Origin: Kamptonema sp. UHCC 0994
GTDB taxonomy: Bacteria; Cyanobacteriota; Cyanobacteriia; Cyanobacteriales; Microcoleaceae
Length of the DNA stretch: 64,000 nt
Assembly: GCF_029167235.1 (NCBI RefSeq)
Contig: NZ_JARFTR010000125.1
Coordinates: forward strand, 41,190 to 105,189
Direction of reading: 5' to 3'
Both the position numbers and the translations under genes were made by a program. Shown here one piece after another: positions 44,518 through 54,174 of this stretch. How positions within the stretch are numbered: position 1 is the first letter of the stretch; every line of letters starts with the position of its first letter. The notes beneath the pieces were generated by a model. It saw nothing but the letters and a program-made list of their open reading frames with translations. It searched no databases and was not told the DNA's origin.

Positions 44518-46584
44518 ATGGGACATTTTGCAGAAGTTCTTTCAGAGCCTATTGTTCCTTTCGCCGTTTTGCTTTTAGTCATTTTGAGTGTGCCCATCAT
44601 CTTTGAGCGCTTCAAAATTCCCGGATTAGTAGGTTTGCTAGCTGCGGGGGTGCTTCTGGGCCCCAACGGGCTACAATTACTTGACAAAGAAATGCCCACA
44701 ATGAAGCTGCTATCAGATATTGGCTTACTTTACCTGATGTTTGTAGCAGGTTTAGAAGTAGACATTGAGCAATTCCGCAAAAAGAAAAATCGTTCTATGG
44801 GTTTTGGCAGTTTAACTTTCGCCGTACCGCTGATTGCTGGAACCTTTGTCGGTCGAATTTTTGGCTTTGATTGGAATGCTTCAATTTTAATAGGTTCGCT
44901 GTTAGCTTCTCACACTTTACTTGCCTATCCTCTTGTCAGTCGCTTGGGAGTTGCTAGCAATGAAGCCGTTATGGTAACGATCGGCGCTACGATTTTTACT
45001 GACATTGGTGCATTGTTGGTATTAGCAGTTTGTGTTGCTATTCATGCAGGAGAATTTTCGGCAATTAGTTTTGTTACTCTCTTAGGAAGTTTAGCTATTT
45101 ATACAGCCGTAGTTATATTTGGATTTGACTGGGCCGGTAGAGAATTTTTTCGCCGCACGGGAGATCAAGAAGGCAACCAATTTTTATTTGTATTGCTAGC
45201 TGTTTTTCTAGCATCATTAGGCGCTCAACTTATTGGTGTAGAAAAAATTATTGGTGCATTTCTGGCTGGCTTAGCTGTTAACGAGGCTGTAGGAGAAGGT
45301 GCTGTCAAAGATAAGGTAGTTTTCGTAGGTAGCGTCTTATTTGTCCCGATATTTTTTGTAGATTTGGGGCTGTTAATTGATGTGCAAAATTTCATCAAAA
45401 GTCTTGCTTCCGTGACAATTTCTATAACAATTGTTGTGGCTTTAATTAGTAGCAAAGCTATGGCAGCATACTTAGCCAAACTCATTTATCGCTACAACAC
45501 CCAAGAATTTCTAACAATGTGGTCGCTATCCTTGCCTCAAGTTGGTGCAACTTTGGCAGCGACGCTGGTGGGCTATCGAGCTGGAATGCTCACTGAGGAC
45601 ATTTTAAATAGTGTAATTGTTCTGATGCTGGTAACGGCAACATTGGGGCCGATAGTTACCAGTAGAGTTGCTGTGGGACTAACAACTACATCGAAAAATT
45701 TGGAAACCGAAACTTTCCCGAAAAATTTGGAAACGACGGCAAATAACTCTCCATTAACGGTAGTTGTGCCAGTTTACAATCCCGAGACAGAAAGGTATTT
45801 AATTGAGATGGCAGCGCTGTTAGCTCATGGCAATAGCGGTCAAATTGTACCGCTAGCAATTACCGCACCTCATGCTCAAAATATGGATGCACCACAGTTA
45901 GAAATGGCTTTGCAGCGGAGCGAAACATTGCTCGAAAAAGCTCAACAAATGGCAGGAAAACTGGGCGTAAAATCTCAGCCAACTCTCAGAATTGATAACG
46001 ATATTTCCCAAGCAATAGCTAGGGTTGCTCGCGAACAAAAAGCGCATTTAATTGTTATGGGATGGGGGAAACGAACGGGACTTAGAGCTCGCTTGTTTGG
46101 CAATGTAATTGATGGCGTGTTATGGGCCGCTCACTGTCCAGTTGCGGTGACGCGCTTGCTGCTTGAGCCAAATAAAATTCAGCGTGTTTTAGTACCAGTG
46201 GAAAACTTGAGCTCTGAAGCAGTGCGGCTCATACAATTTGCACAAGCTCTAGGAGATTCTCAACTGCAAATCACTGTGCTGCATTTGTGCAACAGAGGAA
46301 TTAAGGATTCTGGAATTGCTTGGATTCACTCCCAATTATTGCTTTTGGTTGCTAAATCTGGGGTTGAAGGTAAGGCTGAAGTTCAGGTTCAGGTGAGGCG
46401 AGGTGTAGATGTGGTAAAGCAAATTGTCAGTGCGTCGGGTGATGCTGATTTAGTAGTTTTGCGATCGACTAGAAACCGCACGGCTGCGGGATTAGCTGTC
46501 AGCGATGTGACAACTCAGTTGCTAGGACAGTTGACCTGTTCGATCGTGATGTTGGGAGAGCCGCACCGACAGACTAATATATAG
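44518..46584 (+). CDS. Cation:proton antiporter (CPA2) with universal stress domains
   Basis: 688 residues. The first 390 form a monovalent cation/proton antiporter with about 12 membrane segments: IPGLVGLLAAGVLLGPNGL, IGLLYLMFVAGLEVDI and VKDKVVFVGSVLFVPIFFVDLGLL. The last 290 are two universal-stress-like segments (TVVVPVYNPE..., HLIVMGWGKRTGLRARLFGNVIDGVLWAAHCPVAV...). Such fusions are common in cyanobacteria; the Usp part is assumed to bind a nucleotide and gate the transporter. Substrate ion (Na+ or K+) is not fixed by sequence. Confidence 0.92.
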   Translation: MGHFAEVLSEPIVPFAVLLLVILSVPIIFERFKIPGLVGLLAAGVLLGPNGLQLLDKEMPTMKLLSDIGLLYLMFVAGLEVDIEQFRKKKNRSMGFGSLTFAVPLIAGTFVGRIFGFDWNASILIGSLLASHTLLAYPLVSRLGVASNEAVMVTIGATIFTDIGALLVLAVCVAIHAGEFSAISFVTLLGSLAIYTAVVIFGFDWAGREFFRRTGDQEGNQFLFVLLAVFLASLGAQLIGVEKIIGAFLAGLAVNEAVGEGAVKDKVVFVGSVLFVPIFFVDLGLLIDVQNFIKSLASVTISITIVVALISSKAMAAYLAKLIYRYNTQEFLTMWSLSLPQVGATLAATLVGYRAGMLTEDILNSVIVLMLVTATLGPIVTSRVAVGLTTTSKNLETETFPKNLETTANNSPLTVVVPVYNPETERYLIEMAALLAHGNSGQIVPLAITAPHAQNMDAPQLEMALQRSETLLEKAQQMAGKLGVKSQPTLRIDNDISQAIARVAREQKAHLIVMGWGKRTGLRARLFGNVIDGVLWAAHCPVAVTRLLLEPNKIQRVLVPVENLSSEAVRLIQFAQALGDSQLQITVLHLCNRGIKDSGIAWIHSQLLLLVAKSGVEGKAEVQVQVRRGVDVVKQIVSASGDADLVVLRSTRNRTAAGLAVSDVTTQLLGQLTCSIVMLGEPHRQTNI

Positions 46585-46608
46585 TTGTAGCGAACGGTAA
46601 TAATATAG

Positions 46609-46682
46609 CAGTTAACTGTTAACTGTTAACTGTTAACTGTTAACTGCTAACTGCTAACTGTTAACTGTTAACTGTTAACTGC
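46609..46682. repeat. TTAACTG heptamer array
   Basis: Ten TTAACTG/CTAACTG units lie between the antiporter gene and the protease gene, possibly overlapping the promoter region of the latter. Confidence 0.8.
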
Positions 46683-46849
46683 TTAAGTATTGTAATCCTT
46701 TGTAAGTAGGTAAGCGAAGTGGGGTGCAATCGATCCCGAAGATGAGTCTGAATCTTTTTATTAATCTTAAATTTGTGTAAAAATATGACACAAAGGAGAA
46801 ATGTTTTCCGTCTGTTTAACTGTTGACATATTGGCATTTTGGCTCGAAG

Positions 46850-48502
46850 ATGAATTGTAACAAAAGTATTTCAGCTATTTTGAGTATCGGAATGAGCGCG
46901 ATCGCGCCGATTCTTCCACTTGTCACGCCTCAACTCGCCGCAGCATTAGCACCCACTGAAGTGAATGCGATCGCGAAGGAGATTACAGTTCGCGTTGATG
47001 GGCCGACCGGTCACGGTTCTGGGGTCATCTTTGAAAAAAAAGGTAGCACTTACTATATAGTCACCAATTGGCACGTAGTGAGCCAAACCGGGGATTATCA
47101 CATTGTTACCCCCGATGGCAAGCGTCATCCAGTCTATTACAGCCTGATTAAACGAATGCCTGGGGCAGATTTGGCTGTGGTTCCCTTCAGCAGTGCCGAA
47201 AACTACCGCCTCGCTGTGTTGGCGAATAATGACCCAAGTGAGGGCAAAAAGCTTTATGTGGCTGGTTGGCCGCGATCAGGTGGAACTCTGCAACAGCCGA
47301 TTTTGATTGTTACTGAGGGACTGATGACACGCCGTCAAGCTCCCTGGAATGGTTATACTTTGGTTTATAGTAATTTAGTGAGAGGAGGTATGAGCGGCGG
47401 CCCAGTTTTGGACGATGGGGGGAGAGTTGTAGCCATTAATGGCATTATACAATTAGAGGACAAATCCGATAAAATTGTGGCGGCGGGGATTGAGATCGAT
47501 ACTTTTTTGAAGTGGCGGACAACAGTGGCGCTGCCAACAGTCCCCCAAGATTCCCCAAGGGCAGGAAAACCGCCAACAGCTACTCCTGTTAATAACTCGC
47601 CGCGTCTACCTGCTAACGCTGCTTTTACTCTCGCCAGTGCGCTCAAAGTGCCTGCGGGGGTAGTGAGTTCGGTGGCTACCGCTGGCTCTCACTTTGTATC
47701 TGGAAATACTGACGGTAGTATTTCTGTGTGGAATTTGCCCAGTGGCGAGTTGAAAAGTACCTTGCGGGGGCACGGGGACGCAGTAAATGCAGTGGCGATC
47801 GCCTCTGATGGCAAGATTTTAGCCAGCGGTAGCGATGACAAAACTATTAAGATTTGGAATCTAGAGACAGGTGAGAATATTCGCACTTTGAGCGGGCATT
47901 CTGACGTGGTGGTTGCAGTTGCGCTTAGTGCTGATGGTCTATTTTTAGCGAGTGGTAGTTGGGATAAAACTGTTAAAATTTGGAACGTAAAAACTGGGGC
48001 ATTACTTTATACTTTATTAGGACATTCTGCGCTAGTAAATTCAGTGGCGATCGCAGCAGATGGGAAGACTTTAGCTAGTGGTAGTAAGGACGGTTCTATT
48101 AAGTTATGGAATCTACAAACTGGTGAATTAATCCGCACTTTAAAAGGTAACGCTTTGTCGGTTTTATCCGTAGCTTTTAGTCCTGATATGAAGACTTTAG
48201 CTAGTGGTAGCGGTGATGGAACAATAGGGCTTTGGAACGTAGGAACTGGGCAATTAATTCGGCGTTTGAGCGGTCATACGGATGGGGTTTGGTCTGTCGC
48301 AATTACTAGGGATGGGAATACTTTGGTTAGCGGTAGTTGGGATAAAACTGTCAAGCTTTGGGATCTGCGTTCTGGGGAGTTAAAAGGGACTTTGAGCGGG
48401 CATTCTGGATATGTTAACTCTATTGCAATTAGTGGGGATGGGCAGATGATTGTTAGTGGGGGTTGGGATGGGCAAATTAAGATTTGGAAAAGGGGAGGGT
48501 GA
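46850..48502 (+). CDS. Trypsin-like serine protease fused to WD40 propeller
   Basis: 550 residues from the ATG at 46850; a TTG at 46823 would precede the signal peptide (cleavage near QLAAALA). The protease domain (about 40-235) has the full triad: H75 in TNWHVV, D107 in GADLAVV, S182 in GGMSGGP. A Pro-rich linker follows, then exactly seven WD repeats (about 275-548), each ending in xKIWN/xKLWD, enough for a closed seven-blade propeller. It is presumably exported to the periplasm. WD repeats would give protein binding; substrate is unknown. Confidence 0.92.
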   Translation: MNCNKSISAILSIGMSAIAPILPLVTPQLAAALAPTEVNAIAKEITVRVDGPTGHGSGVIFEKKGSTYYIVTNWHVVSQTGDYHIVTPDGKRHPVYYSLIKRMPGADLAVVPFSSAENYRLAVLANNDPSEGKKLYVAGWPRSGGTLQQPILIVTEGLMTRRQAPWNGYTLVYSNLVRGGMSGGPVLDDGGRVVAINGIIQLEDKSDKIVAAGIEIDTFLKWRTTVALPTVPQDSPRAGKPPTATPVNNSPRLPANAAFTLASALKVPAGVVSSVATAGSHFVSGNTDGSISVWNLPSGELKSTLRGHGDAVNAVAIASDGKILASGSDDKTIKIWNLETGENIRTLSGHSDVVVAVALSADGLFLASGSWDKTVKIWNVKTGALLYTLLGHSALVNSVAIAADGKTLASGSKDGSIKLWNLQTGELIRTLKGNALSVLSVAFSPDMKTLASGSGDGTIGLWNVGTGQLIRRLSGHTDGVWSVAITRDGNTLVSGSWDKTVKLWDLRSGELKGTLSGHSGYVNSIAISGDGQMIVSGGWDGQIKIWKRGG

Positions 48503-48512
48503 GGGTATGATA

Positions 48513-48576
48513 TAAGGGGCTAGGGGCTAGGGGCTAGGGGCTAGGGAAAGAAGGGAAAGAAGGGAAAGAAGGGAAT
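48513..48576. repeat. AGGGGCT and GGGAAAGAA tandem repeats
   Basis: Three to four AGGGGCT units and then three GGGAAAGAA units lie in the spacer between the protease gene and chlP (convergent). Confidence 0.75.
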
Positions 48577-48706
48577 AGAATCAGCGAGTTTGGTGGAACT
48601 CAGAACGTCCTAACCGCCTTGGCGGTTGCTATACTTTAATTACTAATGTAGAAGTAGTTTGATAACTACTCCTACATCAATACTTTAGGCATTTGCTAAG
48701 AGATAT

Positions 48707-49927
48707 TTAAGGTGCTAGAGCATTGCCCCTAAGCAGACTACCGATCGTTTTGGCCGTAATCTTCATTTGCACAAACGGATTTGCCGGCACTACTGTTTTA
48801 TACAAATAGCTATCGAAAGTGAGGCGCTGCACGTCGCGATCGGCACACATCTCCACAAAAGCTTCGCGGGTGGCATCGGAACGGTAGAACACTCTTTGCA
48901 AAATGTCAAGCACTTTGTAAGTAATGCCATATTTCTTATCCCACCGCTTCAGATAGAGCTTGAGTTCTTCTTCTGTGGGAATGCGAGTACCATTAGCAGA
49001 AACCTCAACTATTGTTTCCGCACACATCCGACCAGACTTAGCGGCGAAATAAATCCCTTCTCCAGAAGATTTAGTCACATAACCAGCAGCATCGCCTACG
49101 AGGGCAACTCTACCAACTACACGACGAGGGCGGGGATGTTCGGGGATCGGGTGTGCTTCCACCTTGATAATTTTACCGCCTGCTAATTTTTTAGCGGCGC
49201 GGGCTCTGATCCCAGCTTGTAGCTTTTTGATATCTGCTTGATTGACCTTCATCGTACCCGTGCCGACGGCAACGTGGTCGTATTTCGGGAATACCCAAGC
49301 GTAGAAGTCAGTGGAAACATCATCGCCGACGTACATTTCGGCTAAGTCTTCGTAGTAGCCCATCTTATCTTCTGGGAGGCGGATGCGTTCTTGGAATGCG
49401 ATCGCATAATTATAATCCCCAGCATCAATCGCCTTAGCTACGCGAGAATTAGCACCATCAGCCCCAATTACCAAATCCACCTTCAGACTTTTCATCGTTC
49501 CCACCGCATTACCATCAGAGTGGTCGGCATAGTGGATAGTGTAGGCATCAGTACCGTTAGTGGGGATGTCCAGTTTGTGAACAGTACCATTAATCAGCTT
49601 AGCCCCCAGAGAAGCTGCCCGGTTTCGTAGGAAACTGTCGAGCACTTCCCGACGACACATCCCAATATATTCGTCTGGTTTTTCGATGTTGATGTCTACC
49701 TCTACATTTGAGGGAGAGATCATCTTCATCTTTCTTACCTGACGGTCAATAATCTCTTGGGGCAAGTCAAACTCGCTCACCATGCACAGCGGAATTGCGC
49801 CGCCGCAGGGCTTAGCATTGTCAAGCTTGCGCTCAATCAAATAAGTTTCAATGCCCGCTTTCACCAGCGTCTCGGCGGCACAGGAGCCGGCCGGGCCCGA
49901 TCCAACAACAGCAACCCGTAGTGTCAA
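48707..49927 (-). CDS. chlP: Geranylgeranyl reductase
   Basis: Reduces the geranylgeranyl chain to phytyl for chlorophyll a, tocopherol and phylloquinone; a flavoprotein bound to the thylakoid side. The FAD Rossmann motif VAVVGSGPAGSCAAETL is at residue 4, followed by IGADGANSRVAKAI and VALVGDAAGYVTKSSGEGIYFA. At 406 residues the length is normal. The gene supports phototrophic, chlorophyll-based life. Confidence 0.96.
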   Translation of the reverse strand: MTLRVAVVGSGPAGSCAAETLVKAGIETYLIERKLDNAKPCGGAIPLCMVSEFDLPQEIIDRQVRKMKMISPSNVEVDINIEKPDEYIGMCRREVLDSFLRNRAASLGAKLINGTVHKLDIPTNGTDAYTIHYADHSDGNAVGTMKSLKVDLVIGADGANSRVAKAIDAGDYNYAIAFQERIRLPEDKMGYYEDLAEMYVGDDVSTDFYAWVFPKYDHVAVGTGTMKVNQADIKKLQAGIRARAAKKLAGGKIIKVEAHPIPEHPRPRRVVGRVALVGDAAGYVTKSSGEGIYFAAKSGRMCAETIVEVSANGTRIPTEEELKLYLKRWDKKYGITYKVLDILQRVFYRSDATREAFVEMCADRDVQRLTFDSYLYKTVVPANPFVQMKITAKTIGSLLRGNALAP

Positions 49928-50116
49928 AGCTGTTCTCCCAATCTCTTTTGATATGGTTTCTAAGGTGAGTATGGTATCACAGACTTAGGGTTTGCTCGAT
50001 ACGAAGTCGGCTATTTGTATATGAAATAAAACAGAACTTAACATCTGGTAACAGTTACCCCTAATTAGGGCAATCAATTAGGACAATCAATTAGGGCGAT
50101 CGCGGGGGAATTGCCC

Positions 50117-50545
50117 CTACATTGCACGCTCCCATCGAAACTTCCGTTCAGACTCTTGAATCTGCACATCATTAATACTTGCTTCACGTCTTTGCATCAA
50201 TCCATTTTCTGCAAATTCCCACTGTTCATTACCATAAGCGCGATACCAATAACCAGAATCATCATGCCACTCATATTCAAAGCGCACAGAAATACGATTA
50301 TCGGTAAAACTCCACAGTTCCTTTTGCAAACGATAGTCTAATTCTTTCGCCCATTTTCGTCTTAAGAAAGCCTTAATTTCTTCCCGTCCGCTGAAAAATT
50401 CGGCGCGATTTCGCCACTGAGAATCTTCTGTATAAGCTAAAGCTACTCGTTCAGGATCGCGAGTATTCCAGGCATCTTCAGCGGCTTGGACTTTTACTTT
50501 AGCAGTTTCTAAGGTAAAGGGTGGTATAGGTGGTTTTGTTTCCAT
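50117..50545 (-). CDS. DUF1348 (NTF2-like) family protein
   Basis: 142 residues from the ATG at 50545 ([18 protein letters not shown]). The pattern [31 protein letters not shown] followed by [18 protein letters not shown] is characteristic of DUF1348 proteins (SnoaL-like fold). Function is unknown. The frame continues upstream without homology. It lies downstream of a toxin-like remnant in the same orientation. Confidence 0.9.
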   Translation of the reverse strand: METKPPIPPFTLETAKVKVQAAEDAWNTRDPERVALAYTEDSQWRNRAEFFSGREEIKAFLRRKWAKELDYRLQKELWSFTDNRISVRFEYEWHDDSGYWYRAYGNEQWEFAENGLMQRREASINDVQIQESERKFRWERAM

Positions 50546-50549
50546 AAAA

Positions 50550-50712
50550 TTAATGTCCCAGATTGCTGCTGTTAACCCGTTCGAGCTTTTTGACAATCTT
50601 AGCTTTCTTAGCTTTGCCGTTAAAGTCGCGGAGGGAGTCCAACCACTTCAAGAAAGGAATTCTGCCCTTTGGGGTGGTATCGCGCTCGATCTCGCTCAAT
50701 GGTCGATTCCAT
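50550..50712 (-). pseudogene. Frameshifted N-terminal remnant of a RelE/HigB-type toxin
   Basis: From an ATG at 50712 the first frame reads MESTIERD, and a second frame takes over near the TACC/ACCC region and reads [36 protein letters not shown] before a stop. The two parts together resemble the start of phage-derived Gp49/HigB-like addiction-module toxins (xxGKxPFxEWLxSLRDxxAxAKIxxRLxRV). The 163 bases are not a multiple of three, in line with a frameshift. The conserved C-terminal half is missing. Confidence 0.55.
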
Positions 50713-50831
50713 CTTGATTGTAGCCGCCGATCGCTCCAAATAATACAGCCGCCCTACACACCCCTTGACCACATAAGCTATAATTGTTAAGAAATCTTTA
50801 GTTAACGCTCTGAACGTCCCAGACGCAATTT

Positions 50832-52622
50832 ATGAGTCTTCCCATTCGCAACATAGCTATCATCGCCCACGTAGATCACGGCAAAACTACCCTTGTAGAC
50901 GCTCTACTCCGACAATCCGGCATCTTCCGTGAAGGGGAAGAAATTCCAGATTGCGTCATGGACTCCAATGACATCGAGCGCGAGCGTGGTATCACCATCC
51001 TTTCCAAAAATACGGCCGTTACCTACAAAGAAACTCTGATCAATATCGTTGATACCCCCGGACACGCTGACTTCGGTGGCGAAGTTGAGCGAGTGCTCGG
51101 TATGGTTGACGGTTGTTTATTGATTGTCGATGCCAACGAAGGGCCGATGCCACAAACTCGATTTGTGCTCAAAAAAGCCTTAGAAAAAGGACTGCGACCG
51201 ATTGTTTTCGTCAACAAGATTGACCGCGAACGTGCCGATCCTCACAAAGCAGTTGATAAAGTTTTAGATTTGTTTCTTGAACTGGGTGCTGATGACGATC
51301 AGTGTGAATTTCCCTACTTATTTGGTTCGGGTTTAGCGGGTTATTCCAAAAAACACCTCGAAGATGAAGGGGTGGACATGAAACCTCTATTTGAAGAAAT
51401 CTTAGACCACGTTCCGCCACCGGTTGGCGATCCAGAAAAGCCGCTACAATTGCAAGTTACGACTTTGGATTATTCCGAATATGTAGGACGAATTGTGATC
51501 GGCCGCATTCATAATGGTACGATTAAAATGGGTCAGCAAGCTGCTTTAATCACAGAAAGTGGCGCAATTATCAAATCCAAGATTACAAAATTAATGGGAT
51601 TTGATGGTTTAAAGCGGATTGATATCCCGGAATCTTCTGCTGGTAATCTTGTTGCAGTTGCCGGTTTTGCTGAAGCGAATATTGGCGAGACAATTACTTG
51701 TCCAAACGATCCGCAAGCTTTACCCTTGATTAAGGTTGACGAACCAACTTTACAGATGACGTTTTCGGTGAATGATTCACCATTTGCGGGTCAAGAAGGG
51801 AAGTTGGTGACATCGCGACAAGTACGCGATCGCTTGTTACGGGAATTAGAAACTAACGTGGCTTTGCGCGTAGAAGAAACCGACTCTCCTGATAAGTTTT
51901 TAGTATCGGGACGCGGGGAATTGCACCTGGGTATTTTAATTGAAAATATGCGCCGGGAAGGTTACGAATTTCAAGTTTCTCAACCACAAGTTATCTATCG
52001 TGAAGTTGCTGGCAAAATCTGCGAACCTTTTGAGTGTTTGGTCTTAGACGTACCCGAAGAAGCTGTCGGTGGTTGTATCGAACGTCTCGGCCAACGCAAG
52101 GGAGAAATGCAGGATATGCACGTTGGTGGAAATGGCCGCACTCAAATAGAATTTTCAATTCCCGCACGCGGTTTGATTGGGTTCCGAGGCGAGTTTATGC
52201 GCTTAACTCGCGGCGCTGGAATTATGAATCATAGTTTCCTTGATTATCGTCCCCTTGGTGGTGAAATTGCCGCTCGTCGCAATGGGGTTTTGATTTCTTT
52301 TGAAGAGGGAATTGCCACTTATTATTCATTGCAAAATGCTGAAGATCGCGGTGTCTTTTTCATTACTCCCGGAACCAAGGTTTATCGGGGGATGATTATT
52401 GGTGAAAATAATCGCGGTGAAGATTTGGAACTCAATATTTGCAAGTCGAAGCAGTTAACTAATCACCGGGCCTCTGGCGGTGAGGAATTAGTACAATTGC
52501 AAGCACCTGTAGATATGAGTTTGGAGCGTGCTTTGGAGTATATTGGACCCGATGAATTGGTGGAGGTAACGCCTCAGTCAATTCGCTTGCGGAAGGTGAG
52601 TAGAAAGTTGGTGAAGCGTTAA
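50832..52622 (+). CDS. typA: Ribosome-associated GTPase TypA/BipA
   Basis: 596 residues. The translation-factor GTPase domain has [19 protein letters not shown] (G1), RERGITI (G2), VDTPGHADF (G3) and NKIDR (G4). EF-G-like domains III and V follow, and the C-terminal TypA-specific domain ends with [13 protein letters not shown]. It takes part in ribosome assembly and stress adaptation. Length is typical. A terminator follows at once. Confidence 0.96.
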   Translation: MSLPIRNIAIIAHVDHGKTTLVDALLRQSGIFREGEEIPDCVMDSNDIERERGITILSKNTAVTYKETLINIVDTPGHADFGGEVERVLGMVDGCLLIVDANEGPMPQTRFVLKKALEKGLRPIVFVNKIDRERADPHKAVDKVLDLFLELGADDDQCEFPYLFGSGLAGYSKKHLEDEGVDMKPLFEEILDHVPPPVGDPEKPLQLQVTTLDYSEYVGRIVIGRIHNGTIKMGQQAALITESGAIIKSKITKLMGFDGLKRIDIPESSAGNLVAVAGFAEANIGETITCPNDPQALPLIKVDEPTLQMTFSVNDSPFAGQEGKLVTSRQVRDRLLRELETNVALRVEETDSPDKFLVSGRGELHLGILIENMRREGYEFQVSQPQVIYREVAGKICEPFECLVLDVPEEAVGGCIERLGQRKGEMQDMHVGGNGRTQIEFSIPARGLIGFRGEFMRLTRGAGIMNHSFLDYRPLGGEIAARRNGVLISFEEGIATYYSLQNAEDRGVFFITPGTKVYRGMIIGENNRGEDLELNICKSKQLTNHRASGGEELVQLQAPVDMSLERALEYIGPDELVEVTPQSIRLRKVSRKLVKR

Positions 52623-52628
52623 AATTTA

Positions 52629-52657
52629 AGGGTGGGTAATTCCCACCCTTGGTTTTA
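52629..52657 (+). terminator. Intrinsic terminator of typA
   Basis: Perfect 9-bp stem AAGGGTGGG/CCCACCCTT with a 5-base loop, followed by GGTTTTATT, starting seven bases after the stop. Confidence 0.75.
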
Positions 52658-52852
52658 TTAGTAGGAAAGTCTGGCAGAAGTTATAAAGTTTAAAGATAAA
52701 TACACTTTTTAAGTATAGCATTATAATCACACTAAAACGTGACCTAATTAGCTGAGTTTGTAAATCTTAACGACTAGGCGCGATTGCTCTCTCTCCTAAT
52801 CCCAACAATATGTTTTAATAAATAATTACAGAAAACTTAAACCAGAGCATCC

Positions 52853-53725
52853 ATGAGCCCTAAAACAATAGCAGTCATCAATTTTAAAGGTGGTGTAGGA
52901 AAAACAACAGTCAGTTGGTGTCTAGGAAAAGTGCTTTCCGAAGAAACAAACTGGCAAACTCTAATGTTTGACCTAGACCCGCAAATGTCATTAACTGAAG
53001 CCATCGGACTCAATGAAAATACAGGTCATTTAGATGACAAATTTGGTAAGTGGTACGAACGATCTATTAAGTATCGCCAAACAATTTACGATGCTCTAGA
53101 AGTCTTTAAAAAAGCTGGACAAAATTTTAAATTTCCTATAGGCATTGAAACGATCTACGAAATTGATGAGCAGTTACATTTTATCCCTTCAGTTGAAGAA
53201 TTGTACTGGTTAGAACTTGAAGGATTTGAGGCAAAAAATGTTAAAGACTTCATCCGTAGGTTTGTTGGCAAAATTACAAATTCTTCCCATTTACCAAATT
53301 ATGACTTTATACTTTTTGACTGTTCTCCTTCATTTAATCTACTTTCCTACAGCGTGCTTTCCTGCTGTGACTTGGTATTAATTCCTGTCAATCCTGATTA
53401 TTTTGGTTCTAGAGGATTGAGCTTACTTCTCAATTCTCTCAAGAGGAGAATTGAACCTTTTCCTTTTCCAAAAATTGCTGTATTTATGAATAAAGCAAAA
53501 ACCTACGGAGGTCTGCTGACAAATGAAGTACAATTTTATATGAGAGAAGATAAGAGAATTTGCGCGGAAGCAGCCGTAGAGAATAACATACAAATTAAGT
53601 TTTTAGAATCTACTATTCGAGAAACTGTGGGAATTAAACGGGCAATAAATGAAGGAGAATTGCCAGCAGACATAGTAACAGACTTTGACGAATTGTGGCG
53701 CGAATGTGCGGAGTACCTCAAATGA
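52853..53725 (+). CDS. ParA family ATPase
   Basis: 290 residues. The deviant Walker A motif is FKGGVGKTT with the signature lysine K12 and K17, the A' motif is MFDLDPQ, and Walker B is FILFDCSPS. Between 50 and 110 there is an insert rich in aromatic and charged residues not seen in minimal ParA. Such ATPases position plasmids, chromosomes or large protein assemblies. There is no ParB with a ParB-N domain here; the overlapping next gene (ATGA at 53722) is the apparent partner. No origin or plasmid genes are nearby. Confidence 0.9.
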   Translation: MSPKTIAVINFKGGVGKTTVSWCLGKVLSEETNWQTLMFDLDPQMSLTEAIGLNENTGHLDDKFGKWYERSIKYRQTIYDALEVFKKAGQNFKFPIGIETIYEIDEQLHFIPSVEELYWLELEGFEAKNVKDFIRRFVGKITNSSHLPNYDFILFDCSPSFNLLSYSVLSCCDLVLIPVNPDYFGSRGLSLLLNSLKRRIEPFPFPKIAVFMNKAKTYGGLLTNEVQFYMREDKRICAEAAVENNIQIKFLESTIRETVGIKRAINEGELPADIVTDFDELWRECAEYLK

Positions 53726-54174
53726 AGAAAGAAGAACTGTTTCAGCATGATGACGAAGAGATTGTAGAGCTAACTGACGAAATTACTGAACTTAAACTAA
53801 TAATGCGGGAAGTTTCTAGGAAATTGACTCGTATTGAAACTAAGGTGAAGCGCGGATTAAATTCTGCCCCCAAAAACTCGGAATCAAAAGTATCTCAACT
53901 CTCTGTAGATGCTAACGAATCTGAAAATTTATCTCCTCAAAAAGTGCTAGAGATTTATGAAGAACTCCGTTTAAAAGCTAAAGACGGAAATGAGGAAGAA
54001 GTTAAGCAAAAATTGTCTGATATGAACTTAAACGATCTTAACCTTCTCTGCTGGGAATTAGGTGCATCTGTCAGAGGGAAAACCCACTCACGAAAAAAAA
54101 TGCTTGATGCTATTCTTGGCAGAATTAAGCAGAGTTTGATGCTTTCACGACATATTGACCGTAAGATGCTGTAG
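53722..54174 (+). CDS. ParA partner protein with SAP-like C-terminus
   Basis: 150 residues from the ATG at 53722, which overlaps the ParA stop. N-terminal part is acidic and forms a coiled coil (TDEITELKLIMREVSRKLTRIETKVK), the middle is a disordered Ser/Asn-rich linker, and the C-terminal part (about 104-140) with LSDMNLNDLNLLCWELGASVRGKTHSRKKMLDAI has the helix-turn-extended-loop-helix layout of SAP or Rho-N DNA-binding motifs. So it may link the ATPase to DNA or cargo. The family is not recognised. Its stop is immediately followed by the stop of the convergent c-di-GMP gene. Confidence 0.7.
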   Translation: MKKEELFQHDDEEIVELTDEITELKLIMREVSRKLTRIETKVKRGLNSAPKNSESKVSQLSVDANESENLSPQKVLEIYEELRLKAKDGNEEEVKQKLSDMNLNDLNLLCWELGASVRGKTHSRKKMLDAILGRIKQSLMLSRHIDRKML

